From the NCBI GenBank assembly GCA_031257135.1, contig JAIRPH010000108.1, positions 1 through 10,167 of the forward strand: a DNA stretch of 10,167 nt, read 5' to 3'. How positions within the stretch are numbered: the first letter of the stretch is position 1; the number at the start of each line of letters is the position of its first letter. This DNA is from Spirochaetaceae bacterium (GTDB lineage: Bacteria > Spirochaetota > Spirochaetia > Treponematales > Breznakiellaceae). The notes under the pieces are model-generated. The model was not told the DNA's origin, did no database searches, and worked only from the letters and a program-made list of their open reading frames with translations. Below, one piece after another: positions 1 to 6,556 of the stretch. The position numbers were made by a program, and so were the translations under genes.

Positions 1-86
1 CCTTTGCCTCCGAGAATGTCCCGCATCTGCGCGTCTCCTTCGGCTTGACCCTCGCCGAAAAAGTAAACGTTTTTCTGCTTTGCCAT
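1..86 (-). CDS. ppdK: Pyruvate, phosphate dikinase, N-terminal fragment
   Basis: Only the first 28 codons are in the window; the gene runs off the left edge. The start reads MAKQKNVYFFGEG and continues to a Gly-Gly-Lys motif (residues 26-28), which matches the very conserved amino terminus of PPDK (K.VYFFG.G.AEG...M...LGGKG), the beginning of its ATP-grasp nucleotide-binding domain. PPDK interconverts pyruvate, ATP and phosphate with phosphoenolpyruvate, AMP and pyrophosphate, and in fermentative anaerobes often serves glycolysis in the cytoplasm. The ATG at 84-86 is preceded, six bases away, by a strong ribosome binding site (GGAGGA on the minus strand, 93-98). It lies on the same strand as the hypothetical gene at 370-1017, but a terminator separates them, so it should have its own promoter. 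The family call rests on a short but distinctive stretch. Confidence 0.88.
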   Translation of the reverse strand, partial: MAKQKNVYFFGEGQAEGDAQMRDILGGK

Positions 87-118
87 AAAAAATCCTCCGT
101 GAAAACTAAAGTAATTTA

Positions 119-147
119 GCAATACCATATTTTTAAAACTAGGGCAA
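119..147 (-). promoter_or_regulatory. Weak candidate promoter for ppdK
   Basis: On the minus strand TTGCCC (142-147) and TATTGC (119-124) are 17 bases apart, in an A+T-rich stretch (about 100-220) upstream of ppdK. Both hexamers are poor matches to sigma-70 boxes. It is offered because the terminator at 269-309 implies a promoter between it and ppdK; the exact boxes are uncertain. Confidence 0.25.
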
Positions 148-268
148 GGCGTCTTCTCGCATTTTTCAAATCTTTTAAAAATGTTTTTTTTAAAAAAGAA
201 AATTTAAAACAACCCGGAGCGGAATGTACGCAGGAAAAGATATTCGGCATTTTCTGCGGAAGCGGAAG

Positions 269-309
269 ACGCCTAAAAAAAGCCCCGGCAGGGCTTTTGG
301 GTTAGGCGT
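269..309 (-). terminator. Intrinsic terminator with two stacked stems
   Basis: The inner stem is a perfect 8-bp pair (AAAAGCCC at 278-285 with GGGCTTTT at 291-298, 5-base loop). It is extended by a second perfect 8-bp pair (ACGCCTAA 269-276 with TTAGGCGT 302-309). Read on the minus strand, the G+C-rich inner stem runs into a seven-T tract (281-275), the classic rho-independent form. It lies about 60 bases past the stop of the hypothetical gene at 370-1017 and would end that transcript before ppdK. Confidence 0.78.
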
Positions 310-369
310 TATCCGCACGCGCGCTTCGCAGGATATTTTCCGCCGCGGCGTCCGGCGTGTCTGCTATGG

Positions 370-1017
370 CTACGGGACAATCGCGTTGAGGATGTCGCTC
401 CACGGGCCCTTCTTCGCCGCGCCGTTCTCCCAGCGGAGGGCGAAGTAGATGCGCTGACCCCGCTGTTCTTCCTTGAAGGTCAGTTCAAGGGGACTGCTCG
501 TGGCAAACTCCGAATGAGACAGGTCTTCGATGTTGCTTGGCGGCGCGTCCGCAAGCGTCCACCGGCACTCAACCCCGCGGGCGCGCGGGTCTTTGCCCCA
601 CCGCTGAGAACCGGGCGCGCGGAACTTGAGCCGCAGAGTCCGGGGATAAGGCATATCGGTTTCCACGTCGGGAATGGTGTCGGGCGCGGGAACCGGCGTC
701 GGAATCTTGTCGTGAATCGGAACTCCCGCCTGCGCGCGCCCCTGATCGGTAACGTAGTAGGTGTACTGGAGTTCATTGGTGATAAACACATCCGTTTTTT
801 TGACGAGCGCGGCTTTGAGGTCATGTTTCTTCTGCATATCGACTTGGGTATGCGCCGGAGTAGCGCAGAGATGATGCTGTTGCTTGAACTGAGTAAAAAG
901 CGCGCTGATTTCATCGAGCTTATCTTCGCTCAAATGCCATGAGGTTTTGTTGGCTTGACAGACGGTCAAGAGGTTCTCGCACCAGTCGATATACTCAGAT
1001 TCTTTAGTTGGTCCCAT
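370..1017 (-). CDS. Conserved hypothetical protein (215 aa), helical N-terminus plus C-terminal Fn3-like domain
   Basis: Function unknown. The protein has three visible parts: a probably helical, charged N-terminal half (about residues 1-95), a proline-rich linker (about 103-118, with TPVPAP), and a C-terminal domain (about 125-215) with alternating beta-like segments ending RIYFALRWENG...GPWSDILNAIVP. That tail resembles the last strands of a fibronectin type III fold, by eye only. I recall a family of similar-sized spirochaete and Bacteroidetes hypothetical proteins with the same ending (YF..RWEN...GPWS.I..AI.P), often in several copies per genome. There is no signal peptide or membrane segment. 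The ATG at 1015-1017 is preceded by AAAGGA at a good distance. A repeat-containing ORF upstream overlaps its start by 14 bases, and the terminator at 269-309 follows. No catalytic motif was seen. Confidence 0.75.
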   Translation of the reverse strand: MGPTKESEYIDWCENLLTVCQANKTSWHLSEDKLDEISALFTQFKQQHHLCATPAHTQVDMQKKHDLKAALVKKTDVFITNELQYTYYVTDQGRAQAGVPIHDKIPTPVPAPDTIPDVETDMPYPRTLRLKFRAPGSQRWGKDPRARGVECRWTLADAPPSNIEDLSHSEFATSSPLELTFKEEQRGQRIYFALRWENGAAKKGPWSDILNAIVP

Positions 1018-1333
1018 GGGATATTCCTTTTTTGAGGTGAAATAGCGGAAACTGCATTTCCGCTGGACAGCGGGATAGGCGGCTTATCGGATCAAATAAG
1101 ACTCTTGCGGAATCAAATAGCGAGCTTGCCCGATCAAATAAGACCCTTGCGGAATCAAATAGCAGTCTTATCGGATCAAATAAAACCCTTGCAGGATCGG
1201 ATGCTTGACGCGGAACAGCGTCAAACAGTACCATGTGTGTCGGCGTAACGGGGGGAACTCTGCCTTCATTAGAAGAGCCAGCGGAAAAAACTTTTTCTAA
1301 TGCGGGGCGCATCCCCAACGCACTTATATACAT
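1004..1333 (-). CDS. Possible small protein with LFD heptad repeats (109 aa)
   Basis: A doubtful gene, listed because several signals agree. From the ATG at 1331-1333 the frame stays open for 109 codons. About residues 36-80 are a run of seven-residue units of the form LFDSARV, LFDRASS, LFDPIRL, produced by the 21-bp DNA repeat. The ATG has GGAG four bases upstream (1338-1341) and a TTGACG / 17 bases / TATCTT promoter-like pair (1352-1380) just before it. Its stop codon (1004-1006) lies 14 bases inside the hypothetical gene at 370-1017, an arrangement typical of translational coupling. The frame can be extended back to 1480, but that would run into the fliG-like start. Against it: a 21-bp repeat keeps a frame open by itself, and I know no function for such peptides. 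The stretch may instead be a noncoding leader. Confidence 0.33.
   Translation of the reverse strand: MYISALGMRPALEKVFSAGSSNEGRVPPVTPTHMVLFDAVPRQASDPARVLFDPIRLLFDSARVLFDRASSLFDSARVLFDPISRLSRCPAEMQFPLFHLKKGISHGTN
1083..1203. repeat. 21-bp direct tandem repeat, five copies plus a partial sixth
   Basis: Five 21-base units start at 1083, 1104, 1125, 1146 and 1167, followed by a partial unit at 1188-1203. All full copies share the core ATCAAATA. The copies alternate: units 1, 3 and 5 carry GATCAAATAA, while units 2 and 4 carry AATCAAATAG, so the higher-order unit is 42 bp. The period is a multiple of three, and the minus strand reads Leu-Phe-Asp once per unit. There are no variable spacers, so it is not a CRISPR array. 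It lies between the fliG-like promoter and the hypothetical gene at 370-1017. Confidence 0.9.
1205..1224. repeat. Perfect inverted repeat beside the 21-bp repeats
   Basis: TTGACGC (1205-1211) and GCGTCAA (1218-1224) are perfect 7-bp arms around a 6-base loop. There is no T-run after either arm, so it is not an ordinary terminator. It could be an operator or an RNA hairpin in the leader of the minus-strand transcript. Confidence 0.35.
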
Positions 1334-1351
1334 GATTCTCCAACAGATATA

Positions 1352-1380
1352 AAGATAAACCAAACAGCGGATTTCGTCAA
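1352..1380 (-). promoter_or_regulatory. Candidate promoter for the repeat ORF and the 370-1017 gene
   Basis: On the minus strand TTGACG (1375-1380, five of six matches to the -35 box) is followed after 17 bases by TATCTT (1352-1357, four of six matches to the -10 box). Transcription would start about 12 bases before the GGAG and ATG of the repeat ORF. No better promoter was seen on this strand between here and the ATG at 1017. Confidence 0.4.
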
Positions 1381-1442
1381 CGCCTCTTCCTTTTACCGTA
1401 ATATCATACTTAGTTCGGAGGGACTCTTTTCTCTTTCGCAGT

Positions 1443-1456
1443 AATAGTATACTATT
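1443..1456 (+). promoter_or_regulatory. Palindromic -10 region directly upstream of the fliG-like start
   Basis: AATAGTATACTATT is a perfect 14-bp palindrome. It contains TATACT (1448-1453), a good -10 box on the plus strand and, by symmetry, on the minus strand. A start about seven bases downstream falls at or next to the ATG at 1462. The -35 region at the usual distance (about 1425-1430) is poor. The palindrome could also bind a dimeric regulator. Confidence 0.42.
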
Positions 1457-1461
1457 GACGT

Positions 1462-2736
1462 ATGAGTGAATCCCAATCACCGGAACCTAAACTTTCAGGA
1501 CCTTCGGCGCGGGGCGTTGCCGCGTATCAGCAAACCCTAAACCGAAAGCCTCCGCCCGAACCGCCGCAGACCCCGAAGAATCCGCCCCCGAAACGGAAAC
1601 CCCCGAGTAAACCCGAAACTCAGGGAATAATGGAACTGCTCAAAACCGACGCCGGAGCAAAACTGCTGGAAACGCGGTTTAAAGAAACAAAAAAAGAGGA
1701 AAAACAAGAAACCCCCGAAGATAGACTCAAAGGAAAATATCAGAGAGTCGCAAAACTACTCATCATGATAGGCGCGGAAGAAGCGGCTCCGATTCTCTCG
1801 CGCCTTGACCCTGAACAAGTCGAGATTCTGTCCCGGGAAATCGCCCATACTCGGGGAGTAACCGCGGAAGAAGGAGCGTCTATTTTACTGGAATTCCGGT
1901 CTCTTCTCTCGGCGCGCGCGAAGTATTCAGCCGCGGCGGTAGGAGGCGTGGATACCGCGCGGGAACTCCTGCACGCCGCGTTCGGCGCGGAAAAAGGAGA
2001 AACCCTCCTGCGGAGAACCGTCCCGGAAGCCGGCGCGAATCAGTTCAGCTTTCTGGAGGAACTCACTCCGGAACAGCTCTTCCTGCTCTTCAAAGACGAA
2101 ACTTCAGCCGCGGAAGCCCTTGTTCTCTCAAGGGTTTCCCCCAAGTTAGCCGCGGAAGTCTTGAACAATGCTCAGCCTCAACGGAAAATCGAGCTTATCC
2201 GGCGCATCGCCCATCTGGATAAAACTTCCCCGGAAGTGCTGGAACGAGTCGCGGCCGCGCTGAAAGAAAAAGCCAAGCGCGTAAAAGACGTCATAAGCGC
2301 GCAGAATTCCGCGGAAATCGACGGCATGAACGTACTAAGCGCGATTCTCAAGTCCTCAGACCCTTCTTTCGGAGAACGGATATTGCAGGAACTCGGCACG
2401 GAAGACCCCTACTTGCAAGCCGACCTAAAAGAACGCCTCAATACCCTCGACGATGTAATCAGAGCCGAAGATAGAGCCATTCAAGATAAGCTGTTTACCA
2501 TGTCGAATCAGGAAGTCATACTCCTCTTGAAAGGACGCTCCCCAGCGTTCACCGAAAAAATATTAGCCAATATGTCCGCGGAACGGCGATCTCATATTAA
2601 GGAAGAAACGGATATACTCGGTCCGGCGCGGCGGCGGGACGTCGATAAAGCCGCAAAAGATTTTTTGGACTGGTTCAGAGAAAACCGGGAAGCCGGACAT
2701 ATTTTATTGATAGACGATAAGGATATATTACTATGA
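1462..2736 (+). CDS. fliG: FliG-like flagellar switch paralogue (FliG1-type)
   Basis: A 424-residue FliG-family protein. FliG in the rotor couples torque from the stator to the MS ring and binds FliM. Here an extra N-terminal tail of about 90 residues, proline-rich at about 28-52, precedes a FliG_N-like domain (about 93-190, YQRVAKLLIMIG...), a FliG_M-like domain (about 195-275) and FliG_C (about 290-420). FliG_C carries EDRAIQ at residues 336-341, equivalent to the DDR.IQ torque-helix segment, plus LLLKG, FTEKILANMS and LGPARRRDV. At the EHPQ position of the middle domain it has ETSA (213-216), so the usual FliM-contact motif is largely lost. It is not among motility genes but heads an operon with a peptidase. 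Spirochaetes are known to encode two FliG proteins, and these traits fit the second, non-canonical one. There is no clear ribosome binding site before the ATG; a -10 box almost touches it. Confidence 0.85.
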   Translation: MSESQSPEPKLSGPSARGVAAYQQTLNRKPPPEPPQTPKNPPPKRKPPSKPETQGIMELLKTDAGAKLLETRFKETKKEEKQETPEDRLKGKYQRVAKLLIMIGAEEAAPILSRLDPEQVEILSREIAHTRGVTAEEGASILLEFRSLLSARAKYSAAAVGGVDTARELLHAAFGAEKGETLLRRTVPEAGANQFSFLEELTPEQLFLLFKDETSAAEALVLSRVSPKLAAEVLNNAQPQRKIELIRRIAHLDKTSPEVLERVAAALKEKAKRVKDVISAQNSAEIDGMNVLSAILKSSDPSFGERILQELGTEDPYLQADLKERLNTLDDVIRAEDRAIQDKLFTMSNQEVILLLKGRSPAFTEKILANMSAERRSHIKEETDILGPARRRDVDKAAKDFLDWFRENREAGHILLIDDKDILL

Positions 2737-5700
2737 ATACCTCATTGCAAGCCGGACAAGTTCTGGACAGCGGCTTTGAAATACAAGCCGTAACAGACCT
2801 GACGGAATTGAAAGCCCGCGGCATCTGGGCGAAGCATCAGCCCAGCGGACTTGAAGTCTTTCATGTCCTAAACGAGGATGCGGAAAATCTCTTCGCCTTC
2901 GCCTTCGCGACGATTCCCGAAGACTCTACCGGAGCCGCTCATATTCTGGAACATTCCGCGCTGTGCGGTTCCGCGGGCTATCCGCTGAAAGACGCTTTCG
3001 CGGTGCTGGCTCAGGGAAGCCTCTCGACCTACCTCAACGCATGGACCTTCCCGGATAAAACCGTATACCCCGCAAGCTCCACCAATGAGCATGATTACTT
3101 TAATCTCATGTCGGTTTACGGAGACGCGGTATTCCGTCCGCTTCTTTCGGAATGGACCTTTATGCAGGAAGGGCATCGCCTCGAATTCGTTCCCGCAGAA
3201 GACGGAGGAGAACGGCTTTCCCGTACCGGCGTCGTTTACAACGAAATGAAAGGCGCGTACTCGTCAATAGATACCTATACGGGACTATGGTCGATCAAAG
3301 GATTACTGCCCGATACGCCCTACGCCTTTGAGTCAGGAGGAGACCCTGAAAAAATCCCGGACTTAACTTGGGAAGAATTACAGCGGTTTCATCGGGAACG
3401 GTATTCCCCGGGAAACTGCCGGGTCTTTTTAGCCGGCAATATTCCTACGGAAAAACAGCTCGCCTTCATCGCCGAAAAACTCCTCCCCGGACTGCCGCCG
3501 GGACGGAAAACGCCCCTGATTCAGCCGGCGGAACGATGGCGGTCGCCGCGAAGCATCGCGGTTTCCTGCCCCGCCGGAGGAGAACAGAAGCCTACGGTTC
3601 TGCTCTCGTGGCTCTGCGGAGACGCACAAGACGCTCTGGAAACGCTCAGTTTCATCGCCCTTGAGGAAACGCTTTTAGGACATGACGGCTCCCCGTTGAC
3701 CAGAACCCTCGTTGAATCGGATTTAGGAGAAGACCTCGCGCCCGCGACCGGTCTTGAAGCCGACTTGCGGGAAACTATCTTCGTAGCCGGACTCCGAGGC
3801 GTACGCCCCGAACCGGAAACGGAAAAAGCCGTAGAAAAACTCATCCTCGGAGAGCTGGAACGCCTCGTCAAAGAGGGAATCCCTCAAGAAGAAATCGAAG
3901 CCGCCTTGCTGTCCTTAGAATTTTCCAACCGGGAAATCCGGCGATCCGGCGGGCCCTGGTCGCTGGTGTGGCTTCAGCGGAGTCTGCGGGGATGGCTCCA
4001 CGGCGGAAAACCCTGGGATAGACTGCTTTTCGTACCGGCTTTCACGGAATTAAAACGCCGGCTTGCAGAGCATCCCCGGCTCTTTGAGGATATCATCCAG
4101 AAACGGCTCCTCGAAAACCCTCACCGGGCGTTGATCCGAGTCAAACCGGAGCCGGATTTTCTCGAAAAACAGGAAGCCAAGCGCGCGGAAGCCCTCGCCC
4201 GAATCTCCTCGTCCTTGACCGCGGAAGAAAAACAGCGCATTAAAGAAAAATCCGCGGAGCTTGAGCGGATTCAGGAAGCCGAAGACGCCCCGGAAGCCCT
4301 CGCGCTGATTCCGCATCTTTCCCGAAAAGACCTTTCCCCGGATATTGAAATCGTTCCCCGGGAAATCGCTGACGCCGCAGGCGTACCGGTTCTCTTCCAT
4401 GATCTCTTCACTAACGGCATTACCTACCTAGACTTTGCGTTTCCTCTGGATGTTCTTGCCCCGGAAGAGTATCCGTGGCTTCCGCTGTTTTCCAAAACCC
4501 TTGTTTCTCTGGGACTTCCGGGGCTGGACTACGGAGAAGTATCGAGCCTCCTTGCCCGGACCCTTGGGGCGTTCTACGGCGTCCTTGAGACGAGTTCAGC
4601 CGTCGCCGGCATGAGCCGAACCGTACCCCTTCCCTCGGGGATTTTTGACGTAACCGGACGAGACTGGTTTATCTGCCGGATGAAAACCCTCGACGAAAAG
4701 CTGGAGCCGAGTCTGGACTTGGCGTTACGGATAATCCTCGAAGCTGACTTTTTAGACTGCCGGCGGATTCGGGATTTGATTTTAGAGACGAAAAACGATC
4801 TTGACGCCAGCCTTGCCCCTTCGGGACATAGCTACGTCTCAGCCCGGGCAGGAAAAGACCGAACCCGGTCAAAAACGCTGGAAGAACTGTGGAACGGCAT
4901 CAGTCAAATCGAGTTTATTCATAAGATCGCTGAACGCGATGTTACAGAAACCGCCCGCGTGTTGAGCCGGATTCGGGATACGCTGGTCAGTAAAGCGGGA
5001 TTGATCGTTAATCTCATCGGTTCCGGCGGAACCGCGGAGAAAGCGATCCGAGGCATCGCCGCGAGGTTCAGCCGTTTCGGACCGATCCGGTCCCGGAATC
5101 CCGAAGCCGCGTCGCCGGAACCGTTCTACGCCCTGCTGGAAAATCCGGCGAAGCGCGAGGTCTACGGGTCTCCGTCCCTCCAAGTCGGCTTTGCGGGAAT
5201 GTGCCTGAAATCCGCCCCCTTCGGTTCGGCAAACCAGCCGTCCGAAGCGGTCTTAGCGCATCGGCTTACTACGGGAGACCTCTGGGAAGATATCCGCATG
5301 AAAGGAGGCGCGTACGGCGCATTTGCCGCCCCGGACAGCCTTGAGCAGACGTTCTCGCTTTCCACCTATCGGGACCCTAATCCGCTTCGCTCGCTAGACG
5401 CCTTTCCTTCTATATTACAGGCTATGTCCGGGCGGAACGACGATGAAGAATCGCTGGAGAAAGCCGTCATCGGCGCGTATTCAAAGGAAACCCGCCCCCG
5501 AACCCCGGCGGAACAGGGAAGCGCGGATTTTCTGCGGTTTCTTTACGGCATTGAGGACAGCCATCGCGCGAAAAAACGCCGGGAACTGATCGCCGTTTCC
5601 CCGGACGAGACGCGCCGAACCGCTCAACGCCTCGCGGAAGGCGCGGACGAGGCATCGTCGGTTATTCTTGCCGGACTCGGCTCCGCGGAAAAAGCCGCGG

Positions 5701-5738
5701 CCGCGCTGGGGCTTCCGCTGAAAACGCTACCCGTATAG
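2733..5738 (+). CDS. M16C family zinc metallopeptidase (PreP/Cym1 type, 1001 aa)
   Basis: A large inverzincin-type peptidase. The inverted zinc motif HILEH is at residues 70-74 (His70 and His74 bind zinc, Glu73 is the catalytic base) and the third zinc ligand is Glu171 in YNEMKG. The surrounding AHILEHSALCGS, YPLKDAF and VVYNEMKGAYS are hallmarks of the presequence-protease subfamily. The C-terminal half carries the partner motif R.KGGAYG (Arg855, Tyr861), which completes the substrate pocket. The length is usual for one chain holding both halves of the clamshell, with the M16C-associated linker between them. Known members degrade unfolded peptides up to roughly 65 residues inside a closed chamber. 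No signal peptide is seen, so it should be cytoplasmic. Its ATG overlaps the fliG-like stop (ATGA), with AAGGA at 2719-2723, so the two are translationally coupled. Confidence 0.95.
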   Translation: MNTSLQAGQVLDSGFEIQAVTDLTELKARGIWAKHQPSGLEVFHVLNEDAENLFAFAFATIPEDSTGAAHILEHSALCGSAGYPLKDAFAVLAQGSLSTYLNAWTFPDKTVYPASSTNEHDYFNLMSVYGDAVFRPLLSEWTFMQEGHRLEFVPAEDGGERLSRTGVVYNEMKGAYSSIDTYTGLWSIKGLLPDTPYAFESGGDPEKIPDLTWEELQRFHRERYSPGNCRVFLAGNIPTEKQLAFIAEKLLPGLPPGRKTPLIQPAERWRSPRSIAVSCPAGGEQKPTVLLSWLCGDAQDALETLSFIALEETLLGHDGSPLTRTLVESDLGEDLAPATGLEADLRETIFVAGLRGVRPEPETEKAVEKLILGELERLVKEGIPQEEIEAALLSLEFSNREIRRSGGPWSLVWLQRSLRGWLHGGKPWDRLLFVPAFTELKRRLAEHPRLFEDIIQKRLLENPHRALIRVKPEPDFLEKQEAKRAEALARISSSLTAEEKQRIKEKSAELERIQEAEDAPEALALIPHLSRKDLSPDIEIVPREIADAAGVPVLFHDLFTNGITYLDFAFPLDVLAPEEYPWLPLFSKTLVSLGLPGLDYGEVSSLLARTLGAFYGVLETSSAVAGMSRTVPLPSGIFDVTGRDWFICRMKTLDEKLEPSLDLALRIILEADFLDCRRIRDLILETKNDLDASLAPSGHSYVSARAGKDRTRSKTLEELWNGISQIEFIHKIAERDVTETARVLSRIRDTLVSKAGLIVNLIGSGGTAEKAIRGIAARFSRFGPIRSRNPEAASPEPFYALLENPAKREVYGSPSLQVGFAGMCLKSAPFGSANQPSEAVLAHRLTTGDLWEDIRMKGGAYGAFAAPDSLEQTFSLSTYRDPNPLRSLDAFPSILQAMSGRNDDEESLEKAVIGAYSKETRPRTPAEQGSADFLRFLYGIEDSHRAKKRRELIAVSPDETRRTAQRLAEGADEASSVILAGLGSAEKAAAALGLPLKTLPV

Positions 5739-5747
5739 GAAGACCTC

Positions 5748-6494
5748 ATGTATCTGCGTTATACTGCTTCAGGTCATGTTTTTATCGATCCCCGGGACCA
5801 CCTTGATAAGCTCGTAGACAGACTTTTAGAAACCGATTATAACGAGGAATTTTGTTTGGCTCTGGACTTTGATCCGGTTTTTATCGCATCCCTTATGACC
5901 GCGGGCTTTCTGGTGATGTCTATAAAACAAGAGCCGGAACAAGGATCAGAGGTAATTCTCCTCCCGAAACTGCATCTGGTACGATCCGCGCTGTTTTTCC
6001 CTGATCTTCATGTAAAAAAATCCATAAAATCCCGTTTGTCCCGGTATGAACTGCGGGTGAATACGGATTTTGACTTCATCGTAAGCCGCTGTATCGAAAT
6101 CCACGGCGACGCTTGGCTTACAAAACCTTTGATAGAAAGCATCACGCGTATCCGTAACGCCCGCTTTCCGCGGTTTATACCCGCGTATAAGGCGCGCCCT
6201 ATTTCTTTCGGGGTCTATCGGAACGGAATATTGCGGGCCGGAGAGTTCGGAGTTATGGTCGGCGGAGTATACACCAGTTATTCCGGCTATTACGACGAGG
6301 ACTCCGCCGGAACCGTACAGATAGTTTTGATGACGCAATATCTTCAAGACATGGGCTTTGCGTTTCTGGATTTAGGGATGCCTTTGGACTATAAAGCCGA
6401 TCTGGGGGCTACCAATATCGATCCCCGGCGGTTCGTATCCATCTTCCGGGAGGGGAGAAACCTCGTTACTAAGGCGGATATTTTTCCCCCTTAA
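5748..6494 (+). CDS. Leucyl/phenylalanyl-tRNA-protein transferase-like protein (Aat-like)
   Basis: A 248-residue protein of about Aat length. Aat transfers Leu or Phe from tRNA to proteins with N-terminal Arg or Lys, marking them for ClpAP. Family features seen by eye are the N-terminal LALDFDP...AGFL part, a LHVKKSIKSRL segment (compare SLHISRSMKR), HGDAWLTKPLIESI (compare the GTWIT...AY segment), VGGVY, and the C-terminal LGATNIDPRRF. Glu184 in YYDEDS fits the active-site Glu of the GESMFS motif, and Asp208 fits the catalytic Asp. The Gln two residues after that Asp (IDCQ in E. coli) is Gly210 here, and the GESMFS motif is otherwise lost. It may therefore have altered chemistry, or be an acyltransferase-fold relative. 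Its ribosome binding site, AGGAAG (5737-5742), overlaps the stop of the peptidase gene, placing it third in the operon. Confidence 0.72.
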   Translation: MYLRYTASGHVFIDPRDHLDKLVDRLLETDYNEEFCLALDFDPVFIASLMTAGFLVMSIKQEPEQGSEVILLPKLHLVRSALFFPDLHVKKSIKSRLSRYELRVNTDFDFIVSRCIEIHGDAWLTKPLIESITRIRNARFPRFIPAYKARPISFGVYRNGILRAGEFGVMVGGVYTSYSGYYDEDSAGTVQIVLMTQYLQDMGFAFLDLGMPLDYKADLGATNIDPRRFVSIFREGRNLVTKADIFPP

Positions 6495-6506
6495 ATCCTG
6501 ACGCTC

Positions 6507-6535
6507 TTAACAACCTATACGGTCTATGATATACT
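6507..6535 (+). promoter_or_regulatory. Sigma-70-type promoter of the dehydrogenase gene
   Basis: TTAACA (6507-6512) and TATACT (6530-6535) are 17 bases apart, five of six matches each. Transcription would begin near 6542, giving a leader of only about 15 bases that holds little more than the ribosome binding site AAGGAG (6543-6548) before the ATG at 6557. The Aat-like gene upstream has no visible terminator, so some read-through is possible. Confidence 0.72.
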
Positions 6536-6556
6536 TTCGATTAAGGAGATTCCTAT

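Noticed and set aside
224..448. 74-codon plus-strand ORF
   Set aside because: It runs across the terminator hairpin and antisense to the end of the 370-1017 gene, has no ribosome binding site, and its low-complexity basic sequence resembles no family.
480..942. Long ORFs in other frames over the hypothetical gene (plus 514-942, minus 480-914)
   Set aside because: They are Arg/Pro-rich shadows of the gene at 370-1017, which has a good ribosome binding site, a terminator and a sensible protein sequence.
1083..1203. CRISPR array
   Set aside because: The units are contiguous direct repeats of 21 bp without variable spacers, and no cas genes are near.
1334..1480. Extension of the minus-strand repeat ORF upstream to 1480
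   Set aside because: It would cross its own likely promoter (1352-1380) and overlap the fliG-like start. The internal ATG at 1331-1333 has the better ribosome binding site.
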